This document shows, one piece after another, positions 1 through 8,042 of a stretch of DNA of 13,218 nt. Every line of letters begins with the position of its first letter. The stretch's first letter is position 1. The DNA lies in NCBI GenBank assembly GCA_003537645.1, contig DPRM01000129.1, positions 12,063 to 25,280 on the forward strand, read 5' to 3'. This DNA comes from Prolixibacteraceae bacterium (GTDB lineage: Bacteria > Bacteroidota > Bacteroidia > Bacteroidales > Prolixibacteraceae). The position numbers and the translations under genes were made by a program. The notes beneath the pieces were generated by a model, which searched no databases, was not told the DNA's origin, and worked only from the letters and a program-made list of their open reading frames with translations.

Positions 1-1010
1 GCATACCAGGTTGAATTAATATTGGTTGCCTTTGAATCGTTAATGAATTCAATTCCATGAACTTTCAAAAAGCGTTCGAGGCGGTGCTCAACTCCTTTGA
101 AATCGGCCATGCTCTCGCGAATTGTTTCATTCCTGATATTAACGGCCATTCCCGAAATACCAGCTGCCATTGAGTTGTAGGTATTATGACTTCCCTGTAG
201 TGCAATATCTAAAATCGACATAGTAAAAATATTTTGTTTCCAGTTTATAATCATGTTGTTATCAGTTACTCCGGCACCTTCGGCAGGAGGCAACCCGAGG
301 CCAAAAGGCACACATTGGGCGGCAATTTTTCGTTTCTTCATCTCGTGATGCAAGACAGGATCGTCGCTGCACCAGATGAAAACATCCTGTGCGGTTTGGT
401 TCTGTGTAATGCGAAACTTCGAATCGATATAGTTCTGCATTTTATATTCGTACCGATCGAGGTGATCGGGTGTAATATTCAACAAAACAGCGATATCTGC
501 CTTAAAATCAATCATTCCGTCGAGCTGAAAGCTGCTCAGTTCAATCACGTAGTAATCAAATTCCTTTTCGGCTACCTGCCAGGCGAAACTCTGCCCTACG
601 TTACCGGCCAATCCCACGTTGTACCCGGCTTTCTGCAAAATATGGTAAGTCAGCAAAGTGGTGGTGGTTTTTCCGTTGCTTCCGGTAATGCATATTTTCT
701 TTGCTGAAGTATATCTTCCTGCGAATTCAATTTCAGAAATAACCTGTATTCCTTTTTCTTTCAGCTTCACAATCAGCGGCGCTTTATCCGGAATTCCCGG
801 ACTTTTGATCACCACATCCGCATTCAGTATCTTTTCTTCGGAATGTTGGCCTTCTTCAAAATCGAACCCACGATCGGTCAGCTCCTTTTTGTATTTTTCC
901 TTTATTGTTCCGAAGTCGGACACGAACACACCGAAGCCTTGTTTGCGTGCCAGAATGGCTGCACCAACTCCGCTTTCTGCGGCTCCGAGTATGACTGCAC
1001 GTTTATTCAT
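1..1010 (-). CDS. murD: UDP-N-acetylmuramoylalanine--D-glutamate ligase MurD (partial, C-terminus off the window)
   Basis: MurD adds D-glutamate to UDP-MurNAc-L-alanine in the cytoplasm, using ATP. The frame is open from an ATG at 1010 to the window edge, giving 336 residues of a protein that is normally about 440-450 long. Visible motifs: a Rossmann-like start (ILGAAESGVG, residues 7-16), the Mur-ligase P-loop GSNGKTT (110-116), ELSSFQLD (157-164), NITPDHLDRY (178-187), and the MurD-type NDSKATN (324-330) beginning the C-terminal domain. The ATG sits 1 nt after the mraY stop, so it is probably translated from the same mRNA. The missing part is the rest of the C-terminal ligase domain; nothing visible suggests a broken gene. 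Confidence 0.95.
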   Translation of the reverse strand, partial: MNKRAVILGAAESGVGAAILARKQGFGVFVSDFGTIKEKYKKELTDRGFDFEEGQHSEEKILNADVVIKSPGIPDKAPLIVKLKEKGIQVISEIEFAGRYTSAKKICITGSNGKTTTTLLTYHILQKAGYNVGLAGNVGQSFAWQVAEKEFDYYVIELSSFQLDGMIDFKADIAVLLNITPDHLDRYEYKMQNYIDSKFRITQNQTAQDVFIWCSDDPVLHHEMKKRKIAAQCVPFGLGLPPAEGAGVTDNNMIINWKQNIFTMSILDIALQGSHNTYNSMAAGISGMAVNIRNETIRESMADFKGVEHRLERFLKVHGIEFINDSKATNINSTWY

Positions 1011-1011
1011 T

Positions 1012-2262
1012 TTAACGCATTTTCAATGTTACAATGGTCAACACTGCCAGAATAATTCCGACAATCCAGAAACGGGTAACAATTTTTGCTTCCGGAATTC
1101 CTTGTTTCTGAAAGTGATGATGGATAGGGCTCATCAGGAAAATCCTGCGTCCTTCACCGTATTTTTTCCGGGTATATTTGAAATAAGCCACCTGAATTAC
1201 CACCGAAAGGTTTTCGACAACAAAAATTCCGCACAAAATCGGGATGAGAAATTCCTTACGGATAATGACCGCAAAAACAGCCAGAATACCGCCAAGGGCG
1301 AGGCTTCCGGTATCGCCCATAAATACCTGGGCCGGATACGAATTGTACCAAAGAAAACCGACAGTACCCCCAATAAATGCTGCGATAAATATGGTCAGCT
1401 CACCAAGATTGGGTATATACATGATGTTCAGGTATTCGGCATAAATAACGTTACCGCTCACATAAGCCAGTATCCCGAAAGTGGCACCACTGATAGCCGA
1501 GGTGCCCGTCGCAAGTCCGTCGATTCCGTCGGTGAGATTAGCGGCATTTGAGACAGCGGTGATGATAAGAATAATGGCCAGCGCATAAATCAACCATCTC
1601 CAAACGGTATTGTGATCGCCCAAAAAAGACACAAGAATACCGTAATCAAATTCATGATTTTTAACGAAAGGAATGGTTGTTTTTGTCGATTTTACTTCGG
1701 TAGTCACGTACTGTAACCTTCTATTTCCGGTAACACTATCGAGTACCTGTTCTTTTATAAACATTCCGTTGGCATCAACTACTCTTTCGCGAACCACTAC
1801 TTCATCAGAAAAATACAAAGTGGCGGCTACAATAATTCCGAGAGAAACCTGCCCCATAATCTTAAATTTTCCGGCCAGTCCCTTTTTATCTTTCAGGAAT
1901 ACTTTTATATAATCGTCGAGGAATCCAATTAAGCCCAACCAAACAGTTGTGATGAGCATCAGAATAATGTAGATATTATCGAGGCGGGCAAACAGCAGGG
2001 TCGGAATTACAATTGAAGCAAGAATAATGATTCCTCCCATGGTTGGTGTACCTTTTTTCTGCATCTGACCTTCGAGCCCCAAATCGCGTACGTCTTCTCC
2101 GATTTGCTTTTTACGCAAAAAGTTGATCAGCTTTTTCCCAAAACCGACAGTGATTAGCAACGAAACAATGATTGCTGCACCCGACCGGAACGAGATGTAC
2201 TGAAACATTCCCAATCCGGGGATGTCCCAATCTTTTAATAGCTGATACAAATGATAAAACAT
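1012..2262 (-). CDS. mraY: Phospho-N-acetylmuramoyl-pentapeptide-transferase MraY
   Basis: MraY is the polytopic membrane enzyme that transfers phospho-MurNAc-pentapeptide from UDP to undecaprenyl phosphate, making lipid I. The 416-residue product carries the family motifs in order: GTPTMGG (71-77), the acidic pair in FLDDY (114-118), AANLTDGIDGL (240-250), FMGDTGSLALGG (314-325) and SPIHHHFQ (378-385). Hydrophobic segments alternate along the whole length. At 416 aa it is longer than the roughly 360 aa of E. coli MraY; the excess is a soluble stretch at about 152-205, which fits the longer MraY known in Bacteroidota. The start is 11 nt past the murE stop and the stop is 1 nt before murD, as expected inside a dcw operon. 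Confidence 0.97.
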   Translation of the reverse strand: MFYHLYQLLKDWDIPGLGMFQYISFRSGAAIIVSLLITVGFGKKLINFLRKKQIGEDVRDLGLEGQMQKKGTPTMGGIIILASIVIPTLLFARLDNIYIILMLITTVWLGLIGFLDDYIKVFLKDKKGLAGKFKIMGQVSLGIIVAATLYFSDEVVVRERVVDANGMFIKEQVLDSVTGNRRLQYVTTEVKSTKTTIPFVKNHEFDYGILVSFLGDHNTVWRWLIYALAIILIITAVSNAANLTDGIDGLATGTSAISGATFGILAYVSGNVIYAEYLNIMYIPNLGELTIFIAAFIGGTVGFLWYNSYPAQVFMGDTGSLALGGILAVFAVIIRKEFLIPILCGIFVVENLSVVIQVAYFKYTRKKYGEGRRIFLMSPIHHHFQKQGIPEAKIVTRFWIVGIILAVLTIVTLKMR

Positions 2263-2273
2263 AGTCGCGGATA

Positions 2274-3731
2274 TTAATTGTTTCCAAATATTTCGTTAAT
2301 CACTTCCTTGTCGTCAAAGTGATATTTCACCCCTTTAATTTCCTGATAATCCTCGTGTCCCTTTCCGGCCACCAAAATAATATCGCCCGGACGGGCCAAC
2401 ATACAGGCAGTTTTTATTGCCTCTTTCCGGTTTACAATCGACAAAACTTTCGAACGCTGATGAGCCTCCACTCCGGCTTCCATATCTGCAAGAATTTGCT
2501 CGGGCTCTTCCGAGCGTGGATTGTCTGAAGTAAGAATAACCTTGTCGCTTTGCTTCACGGCTTCCTGCGCCATTTCCGGACGTTTTGTTTTGTCGCGGTC
2601 GCCACCAGCACCAATCACAGTTATAACCTGTTCGTTTCCAGTGCGGATATCAGTTATTCCCGACAATACATTCTGAATGGCATCGGGCGTATGAGCGTAA
2701 TCAACAACCGCATATTTCCCATCAGCCGAACGAATGATTTCGAACCTTCCGGAAACAGGGCGTAACTCGCTTAAAATCCTAAGAATGTCGTCGTTTTCAA
2801 CTCCCAGGAGCACCGAAGCTCCCATCACTGCCAACAGGTTGCTGGCATTGAATACGCCTGTAAAATGCGTCCAGACTTCGTGTCCGTCAATACTTAGCAA
2901 CATTCCGTCGAAATGTTTTTCGAGTACTTTGCAATGAAAATTGGCCAGCGCTCTTTGCGAATAAGTTTGTTTAAGTGCACGTGTATTCTGAAGCATCACC
3001 ATGCCATTTTTATCGTCGGCATTGGTAAGTGCAAAAGCGCCTTCAGGAAGCTCATCAAAAAATTTCTTTTTTGCTTTCAGGTATTCAGCAAATGTTTTGT
3101 GATAGTCGAGATGATCGTGACTTAGGTTGGTAAAAACACCTCCATCGAACTGAATGCCGCTGATACGATCCTGATTGATGGCGTGGGAACTGACTTCCAT
3201 AAAGCAATAATCGCAACCGGCTTCAACCATACGAGCCATCAGTTCCTGAATTTGCAATGCATCGGGAGTGGTGTGGGTAGCATGAAATTCATCCTTCCCC
3301 ACGTAATATTTAATTGTCGAAATTAATCCGACTTTATAGCCAAGCAGTGTAAATGTATTGTACAAAAGTGTTGCAATGGTTGTTTTGCCATTTGTTCCGG
3401 TAACTCCCACAACTTTCAGTCCGGCCGACGGATTTCCGAAGAAACTGGCAGCCATTTTTCCAAAATTTTTCTGCGAATTGGCAATGCGAACAAGCACCAC
3501 TCCTGAAGGAATATTTTCAGGAACTTCTTCGCAAACAACAGCAACAGCACCCATTTCTATCGCTTTTGCCACGAACTGATGCCCATCGACATGAGAACCT
3601 TTCACCGCAACAAACAAATCGCCGGCTTCCACTTTGCGCGAATCGAACTGAATACTGCGGATAGAAACAGATAAATCGCCCCTCGTTTCGAGCAATTCAA
3701 CACCGTTCAGTATGTCATTTAAAGGTCTCAT
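2274..3731 (-). CDS. murE: UDP-N-acetylmuramoyl-tripeptide synthetase MurE, meso-DAP type predicted
   Basis: MurE adds the third stem-peptide residue to UDP-MurNAc-L-Ala-D-Glu in the cytoplasm. The 485-residue product shows the N-terminal UDP-binding domain (DSRKVEAGDLF, 30-40), P-loop TGTNGKTT (111-118), HTTPDALQ (153-160), MEVSSHA (178-184), SHDHLDYH (204-211), the lysine-rich YLKAKKKF (217-224) where the family's carbamoylated lysine lies, and GKGHEDYQ (457-464). The specificity loop reads DNPR (403-406), the signature of meso-diaminopimelate ligases, as opposed to the different sequence in lysine-adding enzymes. I infer DAP-type peptidoglycan. The ATG lies 2 nt after the ftsI stop; length and motifs are normal. 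Confidence 0.96.
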   Translation of the reverse strand: MRPLNDILNGVELLETRGDLSVSIRSIQFDSRKVEAGDLFVAVKGSHVDGHQFVAKAIEMGAVAVVCEEVPENIPSGVVLVRIANSQKNFGKMAASFFGNPSAGLKVVGVTGTNGKTTIATLLYNTFTLLGYKVGLISTIKYYVGKDEFHATHTTPDALQIQELMARMVEAGCDYCFMEVSSHAINQDRISGIQFDGGVFTNLSHDHLDYHKTFAEYLKAKKKFFDELPEGAFALTNADDKNGMVMLQNTRALKQTYSQRALANFHCKVLEKHFDGMLLSIDGHEVWTHFTGVFNASNLLAVMGASVLLGVENDDILRILSELRPVSGRFEIIRSADGKYAVVDYAHTPDAIQNVLSGITDIRTGNEQVITVIGAGGDRDKTKRPEMAQEAVKQSDKVILTSDNPRSEEPEQILADMEAGVEAHQRSKVLSIVNRKEAIKTACMLARPGDIILVAGKGHEDYQEIKGVKYHFDDKEVINEIFGNN

Positions 3732-3733
3732 TA

Positions 3734-6208
3734 TTATTGATTTTTTGTTTCAACTGTGTTATTCTTTGCTGCATTCTTCTTCTCAAGCTCTTTTTGTGCA
3801 GCAACCTTTGCTTTCCATTTGGCAATAGCCTCAGGACTTGGTTTGGGTTTTACCGCATTTCCGCTTTTCGCATTCTTTGCATCAAGAGCCTTTTGTGCGG
3901 CAACTTTTGCTTTCCACTTATCAATGGCTTCCTGTGTAGGCTTTGGCTTTTCTGTAGAACTTTTCTTCGGTTTTGCTACTTTAACCTCCGGAGCCTTTTT
4001 GGCATTTTCAGTCTGACCCAATGCCAAAGGCTCTGCCTGAATTGAATCGCTGGCTGCAATGCTGTCCTTCCTAAATATTTCAAGTTCATCGAAACCCAAC
4101 TCCAATGAAACGGTTTCTCCTTTTGCAACAGGCATTCCGGGGGTCAGCGACTGACGAAATACGCGACCAAAACCGTTGATGCGGGTAGTCAGGCCTTCTT
4201 TTTCCAGAAGATAAACTGCATCGGTAGCGCCCATTCCAATAACATTAGGAACTGTTCCCGGAGTATCAGTTACGCCCGTCACAAAAACAGTCATGGTATC
4301 GTTGGCAACAGTAACATAGTCGGCAGTCATGTTTTGCGATTGGGTTTTAAAGCCGAGCTCCTGCGAAAAGAGCATCACATCTTCTCTTAAACCTGGTTTA
4401 ACAACCGGCACTTCGGCATAAGGAGGAATTGAATCTTTGGCGGGTTCGAGATACGATGCATAAACTTTGTCGGCAATTCCCCTGAAAACTGGACCTGCCA
4501 CCGAGCCTCCGTAAAATTTCCCCTTCGGACCAACAATTACTACAATAATTGAATATTCAGGATTGTCGGCTGGAAAATACCCGCAAAAAGAAGCCTGGTA
4601 TTTTTTGACCCCACCTGCTTTATAACCTCTGTTTTCGTCGGCAATTACAGCAGTACCGGTTTTGCCAGCGATGGTGTAATACGGATTTCGCAGATTTCTA
4701 CCAGTTCCATGCGAACAAACACCTTTCAGCAAATCCTGTGCTTTCGTCAAGGTAGTCTTCGAACAAATTGATGGATTTACTACTTCAGTTTTAAACTTGC
4801 GCACGGGTATCCCGTTTTCGCGAATTTCTTCGATAAATTTTGGCTTGACCATTACCCCGTTGTTGGCTACTGCGTTATAAAAAGCCAGGGTTTGAATGGG
4901 CGCTATCTTTATTTCGTAGCCGTGAGCTATCCATGCCAGCGAAGGCCCCCACCAATCCGGATCGGTCGGATATTTAATACGGGGAACAGCTTCACCTAAA
5001 AACCCAAGTCCCAGCGGTTTGTTAAGCCCAAAGCTGTAAATACGGTCTATAAAATCTTTCTCTCTACCCTCGTAAAATTTGGTAATGATTTTTGCGGTAC
5101 CAATATTTGATGAAAGTTCGAAGATGCGTTTCATACTGAGCATTCCGTGACCACCTTTATCGTAATCACTATCGAGCATCTTTTGTCGTTTGTATTCCCA
5201 CATTCCGCGGCCTGTGTCAAACATGTCGGTGGTATCAACATAACCTTCTTCCATGGCAACAATCATCGACATTAGCTTAAAGGTCGATCCGGGTTCACTG
5301 CAACCCTGATGGCCAAACGCGTAATTGTATGTTTCGCCATAAGTTCCGTCTTTTTTGCGGCCCATATTGGCAATTGCCTTTATGTTTCCGGTTTTTACTT
5401 CCATTACGATGGCAGTTCCCCATTCAGCCTGGCTGATTTCCATTTGCTTGCCCAATGAAGATTGCGCGTAATCCTGAAGATTTACATTAATAGTGGTAAT
5501 TACATCCTTTCCTTCCTTGGGTTCTATTAGCGGAGTGTTGATCCAGCTTCCGGAGTAATTTCGTTTTAGAGCCATTCCGTTTTGTCCGGCCAGAAAATTT
5601 TCTGACAATCCTTCAACGCCTGTGTATCCAACATAGCCATGCATCCCGCCAAAAACTCCTTTATTTAAAACGCCGATGGTGCGGCTGGCCAAATCGCCGT
5701 GAGGTAAGATTCGTTTGTTCTCGGTAACCACCACCAAGCCTGAACCAAAATAGCTACGCGACATGGTTCTAAGCTTTTTAAATTCCTGAAACTGATTGTG
5801 ATCCAATTGCTTCGGGTTGACCAAAAACCAACGATTTCCCTTGTCGAAAGCTACTTTCAGACGATTCCTGAAATCATTTTTCGGGAAACCGAAAAAGTTT
5901 GATAACTCTTCGACCATTGCTTCCGACTCTTTGGCAAATACCTGCTGAATTCGTGGCGCCTGCATGTCCATCCTGATTTCGTAGTATGGAACCGAAGTGG
6001 ATAAAATGCTGCCGTCGTCGGCACAAATATTTCCACGTTTTGCCCATATTTCAGCAGTATTATTTCGCAGGTCTTTGGCAATTTGCTGCCATTTTTCGGT
6101 ATCAACATTCTGAATAATAAAAATCCGGCCAATTATAACAAGTCCGAACAGGGCAATCAAAAAATAGATGATGCCGAATCGTAAGGTTATGACTTTCCTG
6201 ATTTCCAT
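3734..6208 (-). CDS. ftsI: Septal class B penicillin-binding protein (FtsI/PBP3) with PASTA domain and repeated basic tail
   Basis: This is the transpeptidase that crosslinks septal peptidoglycan. It has a short cytoplasmic start, one N-terminal membrane anchor (about 10-33), the PBP dimerisation domain (about 55-235) and the transpeptidase domain. Catalytic motifs are intact: SxxK as S308-T-F-K311, SSN at 366-368 and KTGT at 516-519. A single PASTA domain follows at about 649-705. The last ~120 residues (706-824) are low-complexity, rich in Lys, Ala and Pro, and contain two related units spaced 33 residues apart around WKAKVAAQK (765-773 and 798-806). At 824 aa it is, by my recollection, longer than is usual for Bacteroidota FtsI, and this tail accounts for much of the excess. 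The start shares one base with the ftsL-like stop (TAATG), indicating coupled translation. FtsI rather than an elongation PBP is inferred from the dcw position. Confidence 0.95.
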   Translation of the reverse strand: MEIRKVITLRFGIIYFLIALFGLVIIGRIFIIQNVDTEKWQQIAKDLRNNTAEIWAKRGNICADDGSILSTSVPYYEIRMDMQAPRIQQVFAKESEAMVEELSNFFGFPKNDFRNRLKVAFDKGNRWFLVNPKQLDHNQFQEFKKLRTMSRSYFGSGLVVVTENKRILPHGDLASRTIGVLNKGVFGGMHGYVGYTGVEGLSENFLAGQNGMALKRNYSGSWINTPLIEPKEGKDVITTINVNLQDYAQSSLGKQMEISQAEWGTAIVMEVKTGNIKAIANMGRKKDGTYGETYNYAFGHQGCSEPGSTFKLMSMIVAMEEGYVDTTDMFDTGRGMWEYKRQKMLDSDYDKGGHGMLSMKRIFELSSNIGTAKIITKFYEGREKDFIDRIYSFGLNKPLGLGFLGEAVPRIKYPTDPDWWGPSLAWIAHGYEIKIAPIQTLAFYNAVANNGVMVKPKFIEEIRENGIPVRKFKTEVVNPSICSKTTLTKAQDLLKGVCSHGTGRNLRNPYYTIAGKTGTAVIADENRGYKAGGVKKYQASFCGYFPADNPEYSIIVVIVGPKGKFYGGSVAGPVFRGIADKVYASYLEPAKDSIPPYAEVPVVKPGLREDVMLFSQELGFKTQSQNMTADYVTVANDTMTVFVTGVTDTPGTVPNVIGMGATDAVYLLEKEGLTTRINGFGRVFRQSLTPGMPVAKGETVSLELGFDELEIFRKDSIAASDSIQAEPLALGQTENAKKAPEVKVAKPKKSSTEKPKPTQEAIDKWKAKVAAQKALDAKNAKSGNAVKPKPSPEAIAKWKAKVAAQKELEKKNAAKNNTVETKNQ
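3761..3949 (-). repeat. Two-copy 99-bp coding repeat in the ftsI 3' end
   Basis: The FtsI tail holds two units, residues 754-783 and 786-816, in register at 33 aa (99 bp). Both read roughly KPKP-(S/T)-x-EAI-x-KWKAKVAAQK-x-L-x-x-KNA. At the DNA level the copies are related but clearly diverged, for example gcaacctttgctttccat at 3801 against gcaacttttgctttccac at 3900. This suggests an old duplication under protein-level constraint, not a recent slippage event. The units are predicted helical and strongly basic, and would lie in the periplasm beyond the PASTA domain. Confidence 0.8.
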
Positions 6209-6573
6209 TATTTCTGTTCTAATTTTTTTACAATGATTTTTTTTGCAGGTTCAGTCGGCTCAATAAGATCGATCTCCCGTTCAATTACTTTTTTTGTCAC
6301 CTCCGAAGGGCGGTTGATATACATTAATTGTGTTTCGTGAATAACCGATTCGGCTTTGTATTCTTTTAAAGAATCTTTCACCATATCAATTTTCCGAATG
6401 GTTTTTTCGGTCCAGTAGCGGTTGGTGATTAACCCGATAAACATGAATGCGACAAAAAATACGAATGGCAACTGTTTCGTCACTTTTTCGCTGGCCAAAA
6501 TGGTTCCGCCAAGAACACTTTTCAAGTCTTCCTTAGAAATACGCTTGCTCTTATTTTCTTTTTTTTCTGTCAT
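6208..6573 (-). CDS. ftsL: FtsL-like divisome protein, Bacteroidota type
   Basis: A 121-residue bitopic membrane protein: a charged cytoplasmic N-terminus rich in Lys and Glu (1-34), one hydrophobic segment (about 35-50, LPFVFFVAFMFIGLIT), then a periplasmic region with a heptad-like charged pattern (about 55-100) and a basic end. Size, topology and position between rsmH and ftsI match FtsL, which scaffolds the FtsQLB complex and helps activate septal PBP. Primary sequence resemblance to proteobacterial FtsL is not evident, which is normal for this fast-evolving family; the call rests on topology and context. The start overlaps the rsmH stop (ATGA, 4 nt) and the stop overlaps the ftsI start by 1 nt. 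Confidence 0.82.
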   Translation of the reverse strand: MTEKKENKSKRISKEDLKSVLGGTILASEKVTKQLPFVFFVAFMFIGLITNRYWTEKTIRKIDMVKDSLKEYKAESVIHETQLMYINRPSEVTKKVIEREIDLIEPTEPAKKIIVKKLEQK

Positions 6574-7475
6574 GCTTTCTTCTCCGCGATTCTCAATTTT
6601 GCACTGCGCGCTCTCGGGTTTCGTTCAAGTTCTTCTTCGCCCGGAACAATTACTCGGCGGTTGATTGCAACCAGAGGAGAATCAACATTTCCGAAGAAAT
6701 CCTGCTCCTGTTTTCCTGAAGAATCGCCCGACCGCATAAAATTCTTCACCATCCGGTCTTCGAGCGAGTGATAGGTAATCACCACCAAACGACCTCCCGG
6801 TTTCAGCAATTCAATACTTTGTTCAAGAAACTCAAGCAGCACGTCCATCTCTTTGTTCGTTTCAATGCGCAGTGCCTGGAAAACTTTTGCCAGGTATTTA
6901 CTTTCCTGAAGGCGTGGCACACAAGGCGCAATGGCTTCACGGAATTGTTCGATGGTTTTAACCGGTTTTGCATTTCGGGCCGAAACCAACTGACGGGCCA
7001 ATCGTCCGGCGTTGTCGATTTCGCCATACTCGCGAAACATCTTTCTCAACTGATCTTCAGAAAATGAATTGACAATATCGGCGGCAGTTTGCGACGAATC
7101 GCGGTTCATTCGCATATCCAGATCGCCGTCGAAGCGAAACGAAAAACCACGTTCGGCCACGTCAAAATCGTGCGACGAAACACCAAGGTCGGCAAGAATT
7201 CCATCAACTTTTTCGACCTGATAATACTTTAAAAAATTCCGGATGTATTTGAAATTATGCCTGATAAAAAAAAAGCGATCGTCATCAATGACATTCGCTG
7301 CGGCGTCTTCGTCCTGATCGAAAGCAAAAAGGCGACCTGATTTTAAGTGGCTGAAAATTTCGCGGGAGTGGCCACCGCCACCAAAAGTTACGTCAACATA
7401 ATCGCCATTTTCATTGATTTCCAGACCGTTGACACTCTCGTTCAACAAAACTGGTATGTGATATGCTCTTTCCAC
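6570..7475 (-). CDS. rsmH: 16S rRNA (cytosine(1402)-N(4))-methyltransferase RsmH (MraW)
   Basis: RsmH uses S-adenosylmethionine to N4-methylate C1402 in the decoding centre of 16S rRNA. The 301-residue product has the canonical sequence: HIPVLLNESV (6-15), SAM-binding FGGGGHS (31-37), FDQD (52-55), ADLGVSSHDFD (95-105), LDMRMN (119-124), FQALRIETNKE (199-209), ITYHSLEDR (233-241) and the C-terminal NPRARSAKLR (286-295). Length is normal. The start is GTG at 7475, 2 nt after the mraZ stop; there is no closer ATG matching the conserved N-terminus, and a GAGG sequence 7 nt upstream supports GTG. It is the second gene of the dcw operon, directly after its regulator. Confidence 0.97.
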   Translation of the reverse strand: MERAYHIPVLLNESVNGLEINENGDYVDVTFGGGGHSREIFSHLKSGRLFAFDQDEDAAANVIDDDRFFFIRHNFKYIRNFLKYYQVEKVDGILADLGVSSHDFDVAERGFSFRFDGDLDMRMNRDSSQTAADIVNSFSEDQLRKMFREYGEIDNAGRLARQLVSARNAKPVKTIEQFREAIAPCVPRLQESKYLAKVFQALRIETNKEMDVLLEFLEQSIELLKPGGRLVVITYHSLEDRMVKNFMRSGDSSGKQEQDFFGNVDSPLVAINRRVIVPGEEELERNPRARSAKLRIAEKKA

Positions 7476-7477
7476 TT

Positions 7478-7933
7478 TTATACCTCTTCATTTCCAAACA
7501 ATCGTGCATAATTTTCTTCATAATCGTCAAACGAATCAACATATCGTTTGTATTCTGCGGCATCCCAAAGTCTGATGCGGTCACCCTGTCCGGTAAAAAC
7601 AACCTCTTTGGTTATTCCAACCTGCTCCAGAAAGTTGTTTGGTATGTTCATCCTGTAGCTTTCGGGAACCGGAACAATCTTGAATTTCCGGTAAAACGAA
7701 TCGAGCACCCGGCTGTGTTGTTTATTGTCTCTGTTAAGTTTCGACTTAATAAAGGCAACCCTGTTCTCCCATTCAGGCATTGGATAAATATTAAGGCACT
7801 TCTCATACGGATCTATCTCGACGGCCATCTGGCCACCGGGAATATTTCCGCCCATTTCGTTCTTGAAATCAGCCGGTAAAACGACCCTTCCTTTTTCATC
7901 GAAGGTTGCTTCTTTTTCTGCTGAGAAATTCAT
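7478..7933 (-). CDS. mraZ: MraZ, dcw operon transcriptional regulator
   Basis: MraZ is a ring-forming DNA-binding protein with two SpoVT/AbrB-like half-domains. It binds short direct repeats upstream of its own gene and generally represses the dcw operon. The 151-residue product shows the first half-motif clearly, DEKGRVVLPADF (12-23). The second half has lost the Asp of the usual D-x-x-x-R: it reads PESYRMNIPNN (90-100), followed by VVFTGQGDRIRLWD (111-124). Length is typical. It is the first gene of the cluster, with a promoter-like element 21 nt upstream and a phased repeat array behind that. The ATG at 7933 is preferred because it yields the family-typical short N-terminus before the first half-domain. 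Confidence 0.95.
   Translation of the reverse strand: MNFSAEKEATFDEKGRVVLPADFKNEMGGNIPGGQMAVEIDPYEKCLNIYPMPEWENRVAFIKSKLNRDNKQHSRVLDSFYRKFKIVPVPESYRMNIPNNFLEQVGITKEVVFTGQGDRIRLWDAAEYKRYVDSFDDYEENYARLFGNEEV
7483..7486 (-). promoter_or_regulatory. Shine-Dalgarno-like site for the rsmH GTG start
   Basis: The minus strand reads GAGG inside the last mraZ codons, 7 nt before the GTG at 7475. Most other genes here have no recognisable Shine-Dalgarno, as is common in Bacteroidota, so this site is worth noting because it decides a non-ATG start. Confidence 0.45.
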
Positions 7934-7953
7934 TTTTTCGAGTACCTTTATTT

Positions 7954-7961
7954 CAAATGTA
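7954..7961 (-). promoter_or_regulatory. Predicted -7 element of the mraZ/dcw promoter
   Basis: The minus strand reads TACATTTG, an exact match to the Bacteroidota primary-sigma -7 consensus TAnnTTTG, ending 20 nt before the mraZ ATG and predicting a leader of only about 15 nt. No good TTTG is present at -33; a weak TGTGAA lies 23 nt upstream, inside the last repeat unit of the adjacent array. Confidence 0.55.
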
Positions 7962-7973
7962 AAAGTAAGAAAA

Positions 7974-8023
7974 AATCATTCACATTCAGTCATATTCCTC
8001 CTTTTTCAGTCACTTTCAGTCAC
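7974..8023 (-). promoter_or_regulatory. Five 10-bp direct repeats, candidate MraZ operator
   Basis: Read on the minus strand, five consecutive 10-mers stand in perfect 10-bp register: GTGACTGAAA, GTGACTGAAA, AAGGAGGAAT, ATGACTGAAT, GTGAATGATT. The first two are identical, the fourth differs at two positions, the fifth at three or four, and the third is degenerate. Known MraZ operators are short direct repeats with a 10-bp period just upstream of mraZ (TGGG-based in E. coli, AAAGTG-based in Mycoplasma); the first two units here create an AAAGTG across their junction. The array ends 12 bp upstream of the TACATTTG element, where a bound MraZ ring would cover the -33 region. The operator role is inferred. 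Confidence 0.65.
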
Positions 8024-8042
8024 CACGAAATACAGAACCAAT

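Noticed and set aside
234..1551. Overlapping plus-strand open frames across the murD/mraY region
   Set aside because: They are antisense to murD and mraY, whose conserved motifs are unmistakable; the plus-strand products show no domain-like pattern.
3737..4045. Two plus-strand frames rich in Phe, Cys and Leu opposite the ftsI tail
   Set aside because: They are the reverse reading of Lys/Ala-rich repeat codons; the apparent hydrophobic protein is a composition artefact.
7974..8023. CRISPR-like or satellite repeat
   Set aside because: Units are only 10 bp with no spacers and sit at a promoter; an operator explains them better.
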